From contig BMSM01000001.1 in assembly GCA_014649155.1 (NCBI GenBank), forward strand, positions 372,001-436,000: 64,000 bases of DNA, given 5' to 3'. The translations under genes and the position numbers were made by a program. This document shows, one piece after another, positions 1 to 10,180 of this stretch (position 1 is its first letter; every line of letters begins with the position of its first letter). This DNA is from Streptomyces griseoviridis (GTDB lineage Bacteria > Actinomycetota > Actinomycetes > Streptomycetales > Streptomycetaceae). A model generated the notes under the pieces. That model searched no databases. It was given only the letters and a program-made list of their open reading frames with translations, and had not been told where the DNA came from.

Positions 1-1017
1 GACGGAACCGCCGGTGCCGGTGAGGGTGCCGTCCAGGAAGTTGCCCGAGTAGAACTGCAGGCCGGGCTGGTCGGTGGCGATGCGCAGGGTGCGGCCGGAG
101 GAGCCGTCGCGCAGGGTGGCGATGTGCTCGGGGCGGGCGGTGATGCCCTTGTCCAGCACCCAGTTGTGGTCGAAGCCCTTGGCGAGGACGAGCTGCGGGT
201 GGCCCGCGCGGATGTCCCGGCCGATCGGCTTGGCCCGCCGGAAGTCGAAGGGGGTGCCCGCGACCTTCGCCAGCTCGCCGGTGGGGATCAGGCCCGCGTC
301 GGTGGGGGTGAACCGCGAGGCGGCGATGGAGAGTTCGTGGTCCTCGACGGTGCCGCTGCCCTCGCCGGCCAGGTTCCAGTAGACGTGGCTGGTGAGGTTG
401 ACGACGGTGGCCTTGTCGGTGGTGGCCGCGTAGTCGACGCGCCAGTCGCCGGAGCGGGTGAGGGTGTACGTCACCTTCGCCCTCAGGGTGCCGGGGTAGC
501 CCATCTCGCCGTCGGCGCTGGTGTAGCGGAGCACCAGGCCGACCTCGGAGCCCCTGGTGAACGGCTCCACGTCCCAGACCCGGTAGTCGAAGCCGAGCGC
601 GCCGCCGTGCAGGGAGTTCTCGCCGTCGTTGACGGAGAGCTGGTACGCGGTGCCGTCGAGGGTGAAGCGGCCCTTGGCGATGCGGTTGCCGTAGCGGCCG
701 ATCAGCGCGCCGAAGTGGGGGCTGCGGGCCACGTAGTCGTCGAGGTTGTCGAAGCCGAGGGAGACGTTCTCGTACCGGCCCCGGCGGTCGGGTATCTCCA
801 GGGACTGCACGACACCGCCGTACGACAGCACCCTCATCCGCGTGCCGCCGTTCTCCAGCGACCAGCGGTACACCTTCGTGCCGTCGGCGAGCGTGCCGAA
901 GAGGTCCTTCACCGGCTTCCTGCCTCCCCCTGCTGCCTGTGCCGTGCCGCCGATCGCGGTGGCGGCGACGCCCGCCGCGGCGGCGCCCGCGATGACCGTA
1001 CGTCTGCTCAGTTCCAT
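1..1017 (-). CDS. galM: Aldose 1-epimerase, Tat-exported, C-terminus cut by window edge
   Basis: Interconverts alpha and beta anomers of aldoses. The 339 codons seen match the GalM fold: NGENSLHGG near residues 132-139 and NLTSHVYWNLAG with the catalytic His near residue 211. The catalytic Glu should lie beyond the window start, so the protein is incomplete here. The N-terminus reads MELSRRTVIAG followed by an Ala/Gly-rich hydrophobic stretch and AQAA, a convincing twin-arginine signal, so the enzyme probably works outside the membrane. ATG at 1017 has AGGAG just upstream. It is the last gene after the sugar ABC transporter and probably supplies the anomer the binding protein prefers. A second, cytosolic epimerase lies at 27467-28444. 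Confidence 0.93.
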   Translation of the reverse strand, partial: MELSRRTVIAGAAAAGVAATAIGGTAQAAGGGRKPVKDLFGTLADGTKVYRWSLENGGTRMRVLSYGGVVQSLEIPDRRGRYENVSLGFDNLDDYVARSPHFGALIGRYGNRIAKGRFTLDGTAYQLSVNDGENSLHGGALGFDYRVWDVEPFTRGSEVGLVLRYTSADGEMGYPGTLRAKVTYTLTRSGDWRVDYAATTDKATVVNLTSHVYWNLAGEGSGTVEDHELSIAASRFTPTDAGLIPTGELAKVAGTPFDFRRAKPIGRDIRAGHPQLVLAKGFDHNWVLDKGITARPEHIATLRDGSSGRTLRIATDQPGLQFYSGNFLDGTLTGTGGSV

Positions 1018-1041
1018 GCGGCTCTCCTGTCATAAGGAAAC

Positions 1042-1069
1042 GGCCCCCGCCCGGTACCGGACGGGGGCC
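1042..1069 (-). terminator. Hairpin between mmsB and galM
   Basis: GGCCCCCG and CCGG are followed, across TA, by CCGG and CGGGGGCC, giving a near-perfect stem with one mismatch. It lies between the permease stop codon and the epimerase start. There is no clear T-run, so it may terminate, attenuate or stabilise the upstream transporter mRNA. Confidence 0.6.
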
Positions 1070-1078
1070 CGAACTGCC

Positions 1079-2319
1079 CTACGAACCGACCTTGCGTTTG
1101 TTCCACACGTCGAAGCCGACCGCCGCCAGCAGCACCAGGCCCTTGATGACCTGCTGCCAGTCGGTGCCGATGCCGACGAGGTTCATGCCGTTGTTCAGCA
1201 CGCCCAGGACCAGACCGCCGATGATCGCGCCGAGGACCGTGCCGACGCCGCCGCTCATCGACGCCCCGCCGATGAACGAGGCGGCGATGGCCTCCAGCTC
1301 GAAGTTGAGGCCCGCCTTGGGCGAGGCCGCGTTGAAGCGGGCGGCGAAGACCAGACCCGCCAGGGCCGCGAGCATGCCCATGTTCAGGAAGACCAGGAAG
1401 GTGACCTTCTTGTCCTTCACACCCGACAGCTTGGCCGCGGGCAGGTTGCCGCCGATGGCGTAGATGTGCCGGCCGATGATCGCGTTGCGCATGACATAGC
1501 CGAAGCCGACCAGCAGCACGCCGAGGACCAGCAGCACGATCGGGGCGCCCTTGTAGCTGGCGAGCAGCAGCGTGACGACGAGGACCGCGGCGACCAGCGC
1601 CACCAGCTTCAGCGCCCACAGCTTGACGGGGAGCACGTCGAGCGCGAACTCCTGCTGCCGCTTGCGGTCGCGCCACTCCTGGTACAGCACGAACGCGATC
1701 AGCGCGAAGCCCAGCAACAGGGTCAGGTTGTGGTAGTTCGTCTCCGGGCCGACCTCGGGCAGGAAGCCGTTGGCGACCTTCTGCAGGCCCTCCGGGAACG
1801 GGCCGAGGGTCTGCCCTTCCAGGAAGATCTCCGTCAGCCCGCGGAAGATCAGCATGCCGGCGAGGGTCACGATGAACGACGGTATGCCGCCGTACGCGAT
1901 GAAGAATCCCTGCACCGCGCCGGCGAGGGCGCCCATGGCCAGGCAGAGGATCACCGCGACCGGCCAGGGCAGATCATGTTTCACCATGAACACGGCGGCC
2001 ATCGACCCGACGAACGCCGTCAGCGAGCCCACCGACAGGTCGATGTGACCCGCGATGATCACCAGCATCATGCCGATCGCGAGGATCAGGATGTAGCTGT
2101 TCTGCAGGACCAGGTTGGAGACGTTGCGCGGCAGCAGCAGGTCACCGCCGGTCCAGACGGCGAACAGCACCACGATCAGCCCGAGGGCGAACAGCATGCC
2201 GTACTGCCGCATGTTGCGGCGCATGCCGTCCAGCATCAGCTGGAGCAGGCCGTCGCCGCCGGCCGGCCCGCCCTTCCCGGCCGGCGCGGGGGCCGGCGAC
2301 TTGGCGGTCACATCCGTGC

Positions 2320-2323
<4 letters not shown>
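1079..2323 (-). CDS. mmsB: Sugar ABC transporter permease (MmsB/GguB type)
   Basis: Membrane channel subunit of a ribose/xylose-class monosaccharide importer, 414 aa. After a Pro/Gly-rich cytoplasmic start it has about ten hydrophobic segments, and GHIDLSVGS (about residues 90-98) is the typical signature of this permease class. The longer length compared with RbsC (about 320 aa) comes from an inserted charged segment containing [11 protein letters not shown], as in XylH/GguB proteins. The ATG overlaps the mmsA stop as ATGA, so the two are translationally coupled. The exact sugar cannot be told from sequence; the galM and galactonate-dehydratase-like neighbours suggest galactose, glucose, xylose or a related sugar. 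Confidence 0.93.
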
Positions 2324-3870
<1,547 letters not shown>

Positions 3871-3902
3871 GGTCGTGCCTTCCAATCACTCGGTGGCGGC
3901 GG

Positions 3903-5015
3903 TTACTTGAGGTCGCTCGCCTTGATGTAGCCGGAGTCGACGAGTTCCTTCTGGTAGTTCTCCTTGTCGACGGCGACCGGCTCCAGCAGGTAGGCCGGGA
4001 CGACCTTGGCGCCGTTGTCGTAGGTCTTGGTGTCGTTGACCTCGGGCTTCTTGTCGTTGAGGAGGCCGTCGACCATGTTCGCGGAGACCTTCGCCAGCTC
4101 GCGGAGGTCCTTGAAGACGGACATCGACTGCTCGCCGGCGATGATCGACTTCACCGAGGCCAGCTCGGCGTCCTGGCCGGTGACGACCGGCAGCGGCTTG
4201 CTCTTGGACCCGTAGTCGTCCGACTTCAGGGCGGAGAGGATGCCGATGGAGATGCCGTCGTACGGCGACAGCACCGCGTCGACCCGCTCGCGCTTGTACG
4301 CCGACGTCAGGATGTCGTCCATGCGCTTCTGGGCGGTGCCGCCGTCCCAGCGCAGGGTGGTGACCTGGTTGAGGGCGGTCTGCCCGGAGCGGACGACGAG
4401 CTGCTTCTTGTCGATGTAGGGCTGGAGCACCTTCATCGCGCCGTTGAAGAAGTAGCGGGTGTTGTTGTCGTCGTTGGAGCCGGCGAACAGCTCGATGTTG
4501 AACGGGCCCTTCTCACCGCCGTCCTTCAGGCCGAGCTTCTCCAGGATGTAGGTGCCCTGGAGCTCACCGACCTTCTCGTTGTCGAAGGAGGCGTAGTAGT
4601 CGACGTTCTCGGTGCCCAGGATCAGGCGGTCGTAGGAGATCACCGGGATGTCGGCGTCCTTGGCCTGCTGCACCACGTTGTTCATCGACTTGTTGTCGAT
4701 GGCCGCGATGATCAGCGCCTTCACACCCTGCGTGATCAGGTTCTCGATCTGGGAGACCTGCTGGTCGGGGTCGTCCTCCCCGTAGACCAGCTTGGTCTTG
4801 TAGCCCTTGGCCTCCAGCTCCTTGACGACGTTGGCGCCGTCGGCGATCCAGCGCTCGGAGGACTTGGTCGGCATCGCGATGCCGATGGTGGCGCCGTCCG
4901 ACCCTCCCTTGTCCTCCTCGCTGCCACCTTCGCCGCTCTGGCCGCAGGCGGTCAGGGTGAGGGCGAGGGAGGCGGCCGTGGCGAGGGCGGCGAGAGCGGC
5001 TCTGCGGTTGCGCAT
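3903..5015 (-). CDS. chvE: Sugar-binding lipoprotein (ChvE/XylF type)
   Basis: Extracellular substrate receptor of the importer. The N-terminus is a lipoprotein signal: RNRR, a hydrophobic stretch, then LTACGQ, with lipidation expected on that Cys. The mature part is a periplasmic-binding-protein type 1 fold: [26 protein letters not shown]-like helix and a [16 protein letters not shown] hinge region characteristic of the ChvE group. ATG codons lie at 5024, 5021 and 5015. The one at 5015 is preferred because AAGGATG-type Shine-Dalgarno bases lie about 9 bases before it, while the others overlap that site. First gene of the chvE-mmsA-mmsB(-galM) operon. Confidence 0.93.
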   Translation of the reverse strand: MRNRRAALAALATAASLALTLTACGQSGEGGSEEDKGGSDGATIGIAMPTKSSERWIADGANVVKELEAKGYKTKLVYGEDDPDQQVSQIENLITQGVKALIIAAIDNKSMNNVVQQAKDADIPVISYDRLILGTENVDYYASFDNEKVGELQGTYILEKLGLKDGGEKGPFNIELFAGSNDDNNTRYFFNGAMKVLQPYIDKKQLVVRSGQTALNQVTTLRWDGGTAQKRMDDILTSAYKRERVDAVLSPYDGISIGILSALKSDDYGSKSKPLPVVTGQDAELASVKSIIAGEQSMSVFKDLRELAKVSANMVDGLLNDKKPEVNDTKTYDNGAKVVPAYLLEPVAVDKENYQKELVDSGYIKASDLK

Positions 5016-5111
5016 GATCATCATCCTTGATGTGTGCGTACGAGACCGAGACGAAGGTGTGTCGGATTGTGCGCGGTCGTGTCTTCTTTTGAGAAGGGAG
5101 TTTCCAGAACG
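5016..5111 (-). promoter_or_regulatory. Probable promoter region of the chvE operon
   Basis: A 96-base gap before chvE with a visibly lower G+C content than its surroundings. It contains CTTCT-TTTG-AGAAG (5084-5097), a small inverted repeat that could be part of an operator. No convincing -35/-10 pair was fixed. Confidence 0.4.
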
Positions 5112-6080
5112 TTATGACGAGATCTCGAACCGGTTGAGCGTGCCGGGCAGCCGGGAGCCGAGCGGCGCCATCTCGCCGTCCGCGCCGTGCCGGTGGAGCA
5201 GATCCAGCGCGAGCCGTCCGCGCCGCACCCGCTCCTTGGCGGTGGCCAGGGTGAGTTCCCGCAAGTGGTTCCCGTACGGGTAGAGCCCCGGGGACTTGGA
5301 CAGGCCGAACTTCAGGTACAGCGGGGCGCCGCGCCGGATCAGCTCGGCCACCTCGTACATCCGGACATAGCCCCCGAGGTCGTCGGGCGCCTCGATGTAC
5401 ATGTCCATCGGCGCCGCCGACACCCGCCGGATCTCGGTGAGATGGTCCAGCGTCAGATCGCTGGGCACGTTGACGGAGTCGGCGCCCAGCCGTTCGTAGA
5501 CGGCGAACGAGGCCGGGTTGACCGGCCCGACCAGCGCCGAGACCTTGAGCGTGGTGTCGGCGGGGATGATTCCGGCGGCCCGCGCCCGGTGCAGCGTCCA
5601 CAGCACGCCCTCGTCGGCGACGAGCAGGCACTTCACGCCCAGCTCGGTGGCGCGCACGGCGTCCTCGACGCACCCGGCCACGGCGTCGTGGCCGCGGGCC
5701 CGCAGGCCCCCGCCGCCGGAGTCGGTCCGGGTGGAGCCGCCGATGTCCCAGGTGCCGCGCGGGCCGGTGAACAGGCACAGCTCGATGTCGCGGGCGGCGG
5801 TGGCCTCGACCATCTCGGTGATCTCGGCGTCCGTGAGCATCCACACGCCGCTGCCCTGGCTGATCCGGTGGATCGGCACGTCGAGGCGTGAGGACTCCTT
5901 CAGGACCACCGCCAGCGCCTCGGGGCCCTCGCAGGAGGGGATCTCGGTGCGCCAGCGACCGCCGTCGGGGAAGGCGTGCGGCGAGGCGTCGGCGGGGTCG
6001 AGGGCGGGCGCGCCCAGGCCGAGGGCGGTGAGGGCCTGCTCACCGGGCCGGCGGGGCGCCGTGGCGGAAGCGTCGGTCAC
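5112..6080 (-). CDS. U32-peptidase-like TIM-barrel protein in a sugar catabolism locus
   Basis: 322 aa, soluble, no signal or membrane segment. Features include FTGPRGTWDIGGS near the middle, ATELGVKCLLVADEGVLWTLH, ERLGADSVNVPSDLTLDHL and YLKFGLSKSPGLYPYGNH. The repeated beta/alpha pattern and the GADSVNVPSDL segment resemble the COG0826 'peptidase U32' family, but I see no proven protease motif. A sugar- or acid-metabolising barrel is at least as likely given its neighbours. GTG at 6080 is chosen because GAAGGA lies about 6 bases upstream; a longer open frame continues only as out-of-phase noise. A strong hairpin at 6185-6229 separates it from the dehydrogenase gene, so it may have its own promoter. 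Function uncertain. Confidence 0.75.
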   Translation of the reverse strand: MTDASATAPRRPGEQALTALGLGAPALDPADASPHAFPDGGRWRTEIPSCEGPEALAVVLKESSRLDVPIHRISQGSGVWMLTDAEITEMVEATAARDIELCLFTGPRGTWDIGGSTRTDSGGGGLRARGHDAVAGCVEDAVRATELGVKCLLVADEGVLWTLHRARAAGIIPADTTLKVSALVGPVNPASFAVYERLGADSVNVPSDLTLDHLTEIRRVSAAPMDMYIEAPDDLGGYVRMYEVAELIRRGAPLYLKFGLSKSPGLYPYGNHLRELTLATAKERVRRGRLALDLLHRHGADGEMAPLGSRLPGTLNRFEISS

Positions 6081-6184
6081 AAGCTGTCCTTCGTGTTCGG
6101 GAGACCGGTTCGGCGGACCGGCCCGGGGGCCGGTCCGACATGCCGGACGAGGTTCGCGGCAGGTGTCAGGGGTGACGAATGGGT

Positions 6185-6229
6185 GTACGCCGGTACGGGG
6201 ACCGTCAGGGCGCCCCCGTACCGGCGTAC
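6185..6229 (-). terminator. Strong 16-bp hairpin after the dehydrogenase gene
   Basis: A 16-base arm starting GTACGCCGG at 6185-6200 pairs perfectly with 6214-6229 across a 13-base loop. It directly follows the dehydrogenase stop codon (6242) in its direction of transcription and should end the dehydratase-dehydrogenase transcript. Confidence 0.8.
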
Positions 6230-6241
6230 GGTCGGGGCGCC

Positions 6242-7246
6242 CTAGGGGCGCAGGAGGACCTTGCCGACCTTGGGGTCGCCGGAGCCGACCAGCTCGATGG
6301 CGTGGTCGAACTCGGCGAGCGGCAGCTCGTGCGTCACCAGTGGCAGCGGGTCGAGCAGGCCGGCGCCGAACACCCGGACCGTGTGCGCCCAGGCGTCCGG
6401 CGGCGCCCCGAAGACGGTGTGCACCTCCAGTTGCCGCACCACCAGGTCGGTGGGGTCGAGACCGTCGGCGCCGGCGGCCGGGATGCCGGTGAGCACGAGG
6501 CGTCCGCCCCGCCGGAGCAGGCCCGCCGCGGTCCGGGCGGCGTCGGCGGACCCGGCGGTCTCGATGACGACGTCGAAGTCGTCCGGCAGCGGGCGGTCCT
6601 TGGTGCGGAAGCCGGTCGCGCCGAACTGCCGGGAGAGCGCCTCCCGGTCGTCGCGCGTGCCGACGACCAGCAGCTCGGCGGGGGAGCCGGCCGCCAGGAA
6701 CTGCACGGCGAACATCCCGAGCGTCCCCGTGCCGACCACGGCGACCCGCTCGCCCGGCCGTGCGTTCGCCTTCAGCGCGGCGGCGGCGACGCAGGCGGCC
6801 GGTTCCAGCAGGGCGGCGGCGGTGAGGTCGGCGTCGTCCGGGAGGACGTGCAGCAGCCGGGCCGGGAGGGTCAGGGTCGCCGCCATCGCGCCCGGCTGGG
6901 TGAACCCGGTCTCCTCGTACCCGGCGGTGCACAACGTCGTCTCACCGGCGTGGCAGCGGTCGCAGACCTGGCAGTTGCGGAACCCCTCGCCGACGACCTT
7001 CCGCCCGACCAGCGAGACCGGCACCCCGGCACCGACCGCCTCGACCGTCCCGGACCACTCGTGGCCGGGGACGAGCGGGTAACGGACGTACCCTTCGGGC
7101 CGGTTGCCCTGGTGGACCTCCCGGTCGCTGCCGCAGATCCCGGCCGCGTGCACCCGCACCAGCGCCTCACCGGCGGCCGGGTCGCGCGGCTCGTGCGGGA
7201 CGAGCCGGTGCGCGCCCGGCGCCTCGATGACGACGGCGGTGCTCAC
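6242..7246 (-). CDS. Zinc-dependent alcohol dehydrogenase family oxidoreductase
   Basis: 334 aa medium-chain dehydrogenase. The catalytic-zinc region is AAGICGSDREVHQG with VPGHEWSGTVE, the structural-zinc Cys cluster is CQVCDRCHAGETTLC, and the nucleotide-binding Rossmann loop is VVGTGTLGMFA. These are the marks of sugar-alcohol/threonine-type dehydrogenases. GTG at 7246 overlaps the upstream dehydratase stop codon as GTGA, so the two are coupled. An AAGGG motif sits just upstream. It probably oxidises a sugar, sugar alcohol or aldonate-derived intermediate in the same pathway; the exact substrate is not visible. Confidence 0.9.
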   Translation of the reverse strand: MSTAVVIEAPGAHRLVPHEPRDPAAGEALVRVHAAGICGSDREVHQGNRPEGYVRYPLVPGHEWSGTVEAVGAGVPVSLVGRKVVGEGFRNCQVCDRCHAGETTLCTAGYEETGFTQPGAMAATLTLPARLLHVLPDDADLTAAALLEPAACVAAAALKANARPGERVAVVGTGTLGMFAVQFLAAGSPAELLVVGTRDDREALSRQFGATGFRTKDRPLPDDFDVVIETAGSADAARTAAGLLRRGGRLVLTGIPAAGADGLDPTDLVVRQLEVHTVFGAPPDAWAHTVRVFGAGLLDPLPLVTHELPLAEFDHAIELVGSGDPKVGKVLLRP

Positions 7247-8406
7247 CGGGTGCCCTTGGGCTTGCGCTGCTCCCAGCCCTCGGCCCACAGGTCGAACCGG
7301 GCCTGCTGCTGCGGGAACTCGGCGGCGGCGTCGGTGTCCAGCTCGACGCCGAGGCCGGGCGCGTCGGAGAGGTGGAAGCACCCGTCCTCCGGGTCCACCT
7401 GCGGGGCGCCCTTGACCACCTTCTTGATCTCCGCGTCCGCGAAGTCGTTGAAGTGCTCCAGGATCTTGAAGTTGGGCGAGGTGAAGCCGACCTGGAGCGA
7501 GGCGGCGGTGAGCACGGACCCGCCGACGTTGTGCGGCGCGACCAGCGTGTAGTGGGTCTCGGCGGTGGCGGCGAGCTTGCGGGTCTCCCAGATGCCGCCG
7601 ATGTGGCCGACGTCCGGCTGGATGATGTCGACGGACTGGTCCTCGAACAGCTCGCGGAACTCGATCCGGTCGTGGATGCGCTCACCGGTGGCGACCGGCA
7701 GGTCCACCTTCTCGGCCACCTTCTTCAGCGCCCGCAGGTTCTCCGGCGGCACCGGCTCCTCCAGCCAGGCCGGCTTGAACGGCGCCAGCTCGTGCGCGAG
7801 CCGGACCGCCGTGCTGGGGGAGAACCGGCCGTGCATCTCCAGCATCAGCTCGGCGTCGGGCCCGATGGCGTCCCGCACGGCCTCGATCAGGGAGACGGCG
7901 TACAGCGTCTGCTGGTGGTCCAGCTCGAAGTGCCCGGTCCCGAACGGGTCGATCTTCAGCGCGCGGTACCCGCGCTCCATGACCCCCTGCGCGGCCTTGT
8001 GGTACGCCTCCGGGGTCCGCTCGGTGGTGTACCAGCCGTTGGCGTACGCCTTCACCTTGTCGGTGACCTTGCCGCCGAGGAGCTGCCACACCGGGACGCC
8101 GAGGGCCTTGCCCTTGATGTCCCAGCAGGCCATCTCGATCACGGCGATGCCGGACATCACGATCTCGCCCGCGCGCCCGTAGTCGCCGTACTTCATGCGC
8201 TTGACGAGGTCCTCGACAGCGAACGGGTCGGAGCCGAGAATGTGGTTGACCTCGGCTTCCTTCAGATAGCCGAGGAGCGCGTCGGTGTGGCCCAGCATCC
8301 GGGTCTCGCCGACTCCCGTGAGGCCCTCGTCGGTGTGCACCTGGACATAGGTCAGGTTGCGCCACGGCGTGCCGACCACGTGCGTGCTGATTCCGGTGAT
8401 GCGCAC
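7243..8406 (-). CDS. Galactonate-dehydratase-like enolase-superfamily enzyme
   Basis: 387 aa member of the mandelate racemase/muconate lactonising group. Visible motifs are ALKIDPFG (base region), LMLEMHGRF, WLEEPVPPEN, VATGERIHDR, IIQPDVGHIGGI and LVAPHNVGG. Together these give the metal-binding acids and the Asp-His dyad expected of D-galactonate-type acid-sugar dehydratases. The product would be a 2-keto-3-deoxy aldonate. GTG at 8406 is used because GGAGGA lies upstream; the frame extends further but without plausible sequence. First gene of a unit with the dehydrogenase. Two TTTCG...CGAAA inverted repeats in the region just upstream are likely operators. Confidence 0.9.
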   Translation of the reverse strand: MRITGISTHVVGTPWRNLTYVQVHTDEGLTGVGETRMLGHTDALLGYLKEAEVNHILGSDPFAVEDLVKRMKYGDYGRAGEIVMSGIAVIEMACWDIKGKALGVPVWQLLGGKVTDKVKAYANGWYTTERTPEAYHKAAQGVMERGYRALKIDPFGTGHFELDHQQTLYAVSLIEAVRDAIGPDAELMLEMHGRFSPSTAVRLAHELAPFKPAWLEEPVPPENLRALKKVAEKVDLPVATGERIHDRIEFRELFEDQSVDIIQPDVGHIGGIWETRKLAATAETHYTLVAPHNVGGSVLTAASLQVGFTSPNFKILEHFNDFADAEIKKVVKGAPQVDPEDGCFHLSDAPGLGVELDTDAAAEFPQQQARFDLWAEGWEQRKPKGTR

Positions 8407-8432
8407 GGCAGTTGTCCTCCGCTGTGTTCGAT

Positions 8433-8453
8433 ATTTCGTCACTCGTTCGAAAT
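8433..8453. promoter_or_regulatory. Inverted repeat ATTTCG-N9-CGAAAT, candidate operator
   Basis: Perfect 6-base arms 27 bases before the dehydratase start codon, in the divergent region with the 8632 gene. It shares the CGAAA half-site with the repeat at 8510-8531, as expected for one repressor binding twice. No regulator gene is adjacent. Confidence 0.5.
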
Positions 8454-8509
8454 GCTGGCGTGACAGTAAGGACGGGGCGGCGGGGGTGTCAATGGGTCGC
8501 GCAGATAAC

Positions 8510-8531
8510 GGTTTCGGCAGTTTTCGAAACC
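8510..8531. promoter_or_regulatory. Inverted repeat GGTTTCG-N8-CGAAACC, candidate operator
   Basis: Perfect 7-base arms, about 57 bases from the first repeat. Same half-site core, so probably the same regulator of the acid-sugar operon. Confidence 0.5.
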
Positions 8532-8631
8532 CCGCCCAAACCTTTCGACGGCCGGGGGTGGCCGGTTCCCACACAACCTTCACAGGTGGCTCTAGGAAGC
8601 GGGTCGGCGCGGAACTTAACCTTCACGCGTC

Positions 8632-9657
8632 ATGGACTACTGCGACCCGTGCCGACGGCACCTGAACGGCGCCCTGATCTGCCCGGGGTGCGGCACACCG
8701 GCCGAACGGGCGGACATATCGGCTACGGGGGGACAGGGGGGTCTCTTCGAAGGGAGCGGGACGGGGGGCTCCCTCGGGAGCGACGCGGGTCCCGGCGTCG
8801 GTGCCGTGGGGCATGACGGCCGTGGTGACGGGCTCGACGGCCGGGGTGACGGGCACGGCGCCCGGCGGGAGCGGCGGCTCTCCGGGAGCGGCGCGGGCCG
8901 GGACGACCGTACGACGGCCGGGTTCGACGATCACTCCGCGGCGGGGCATGGCGATCGCGCGATGGCCGGGTTCGACGATCACTCGGCGGTCGGGTGGGAC
9001 GATCGCTCGGCGGTCGGGTTCGACGATCACTCGGCGGTCGGGTGGGACGATCGCGGCGCCGGCCGGGACGACCGTACGGCCGGCCGCGCCGACCGCCCCG
9101 GCCGGGGCGGCCGGCGGGACCGCAAGGCGGCCGCCCACCGCAGGCGCCGCCGCCGGACGCTGCTCGTCGCCGCCGGGTTCGCCCTCGCCGCGGGCGGCCT
9201 GAGCCTGGCCGAACTCGGCATGGACACACCGGGAGCCCCGTCCTCCAGGCCGGACACCACCGAGGGCAACGCTCCCGGGACCGACGCGGAGCGCGCGGAC
9301 GCCTCCTCGCCGGCGACGGCGGAGGGCGCCACGGACGGCACCGCCTCCGCCGCCGCCTCCGCCACCGGCTCGGCGTCCCCCGGGGCGGACGCCTCGGACT
9401 CGGCGTCGCCCGGCCCGGACGCGTCGGGGTCCGGCGCGGAGACGGCGGCGTCCGGCTCTCCGGACGACCGGGACCCGGACGGGTCGGCGACCACCCCGCG
9501 GGACACGGCCCCGGTGGCCCCCTCGGCGACCCCGCCCGCGACGACCCCGCCGGACGCCTCCCCGTCCGGCCCGGCCTCCGACCCGGCCCCCACCACCTCG
9601 GCCCCGGAACCGTCACCGTCCGAGACGTGCGACCGGTGGCTGTGGTGGTGCACCTGA
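8632..9657 (+). CDS. Zinc-ribbon, single-pass membrane protein with low-complexity arms (SCO2400-like)
   Basis: 341 aa. Residues 1-25 form a small zinc ribbon, with Cys at 4, 7, 17 and 20 in two CxxC pairs. Residues about 97-144 are six 8-residue repeats of the type GFDDHSAV/GWDDRSAV. Then comes an Arg-rich stop-transfer segment, one membrane helix near 176-196, and a Ser/Thr/Pro/Asp-rich outer part ending CDRWLWWCT. The order suggests an intracellular metal ribbon and a disordered extracellular tail. I recognise the layout as the streptomycete SCO2400-type family of unknown function. The first ATG (8632) begins the ribbon, so the start is secure. It is divergent from the dehydratase operon. 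Confidence 0.75.
   Translation: MDYCDPCRRHLNGALICPGCGTPAERADISATGGQGGLFEGSGTGGSLGSDAGPGVGAVGHDGRGDGLDGRGDGHGARRERRLSGSGAGRDDRTTAGFDDHSAAGHGDRAMAGFDDHSAVGWDDRSAVGFDDHSAVGWDDRGAGRDDRTAGRADRPGRGGRRDRKAAAHRRRRRRTLLVAAGFALAAGGLSLAELGMDTPGAPSSRPDTTEGNAPGTDAERADASSPATAEGATDGTASAAASATGSASPGADASDSASPGPDASGSGAETAASGSPDDRDPDGSATTPRDTAPVAPSATPPATTPPDASPSGPASDPAPTTSAPEPSPSETCDRWLWWCT
8920..9063 (+). repeat. Six tandem 24-bp coding repeats
   Basis: Units start at 8920, 8944, 8968, 8992, 9016 and 9040 and encode alternating GFDDHSA- and GWDDRSA-type octapeptides. The second unit is the most diverged (GHGDRAMA). The near identity of units 3 to 5 points to recent slippage or unequal exchange. Confidence 0.85.
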
Positions 9658-9735
9658 GTGTGCGCGTCCGTCCCCCCTCCGCCATGTCCGTTTCCTTCAC
9701 GAATCTGGGGACTTCGGCCCGCTAGCGTCGCGGCC

Positions 9736-10155
9736 ATGAACCTCACCCGCAAGGAATCACGGCACATCGGCGTCCGTATCGACCGGGCCGCCGACGAGGT
9801 CTACGCCTACGCGTCGGACCCGCTCCACCTCCCCGCCTGGGCGCACGGGCTGGGCAGGTCCGTCGAGCGGATCGACGGGCAGTGGGTCGCGGAGTCCCCC
9901 ATGGGCCGGGTCACGGTCGCCTTCGTGCCGCGCAACGACCTGGGCGTGCTCGACCACGACGTCACGCTCCCCTCCGGGGAGACCGTCCACAACCCGGTCC
10001 GGGTGATCGCCGACGGCCCCGGCAGCGAGATCGTGTTCACCCTCCGCAGGCAGCCCGGCATGAGCGACGCCGACTTCGGCCGCGACACCGCCATGGTGAC
10101 CGCCGACCTGACCCGGCTCAGGGACCTCCTGGAGAACCGGGGCGAGGAGTCCTGA
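9736..10155 (+). CDS. SRPBCC-family (START-like) small protein
   Basis: 139 aa, soluble. ATG at 9736. The pattern VRIDRAADEVYAYASDPLHLPAWAHGL, then WVAESPMGRVTVAF and a C-terminal helix DLTRLRDLLENRG matches polyketide-cyclase/START-like proteins, which bind hydrophobic ligands in a helix-grip cavity. No catalytic motif identifies a reaction. The next gene, on the opposite strand, is an HxlR regulator. Role unknown; stress or lipid-ligand binding is a guess. Confidence 0.8.
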   Translation: MNLTRKESRHIGVRIDRAADEVYAYASDPLHLPAWAHGLGRSVERIDGQWVAESPMGRVTVAFVPRNDLGVLDHDVTLPSGETVHNPVRVIADGPGSEIVFTLRRQPGMSDADFGRDTAMVTADLTRLRDLLENRGEES

Positions 10156-10180
10156 CGCCACCGCCTCCGCGGGCGGGCGG

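Noticed and set aside
8920..9063. Regular repeats as a CRISPR array
   Set aside because: Units are directly adjacent, in frame and coding, with no spacers; no cas genes.
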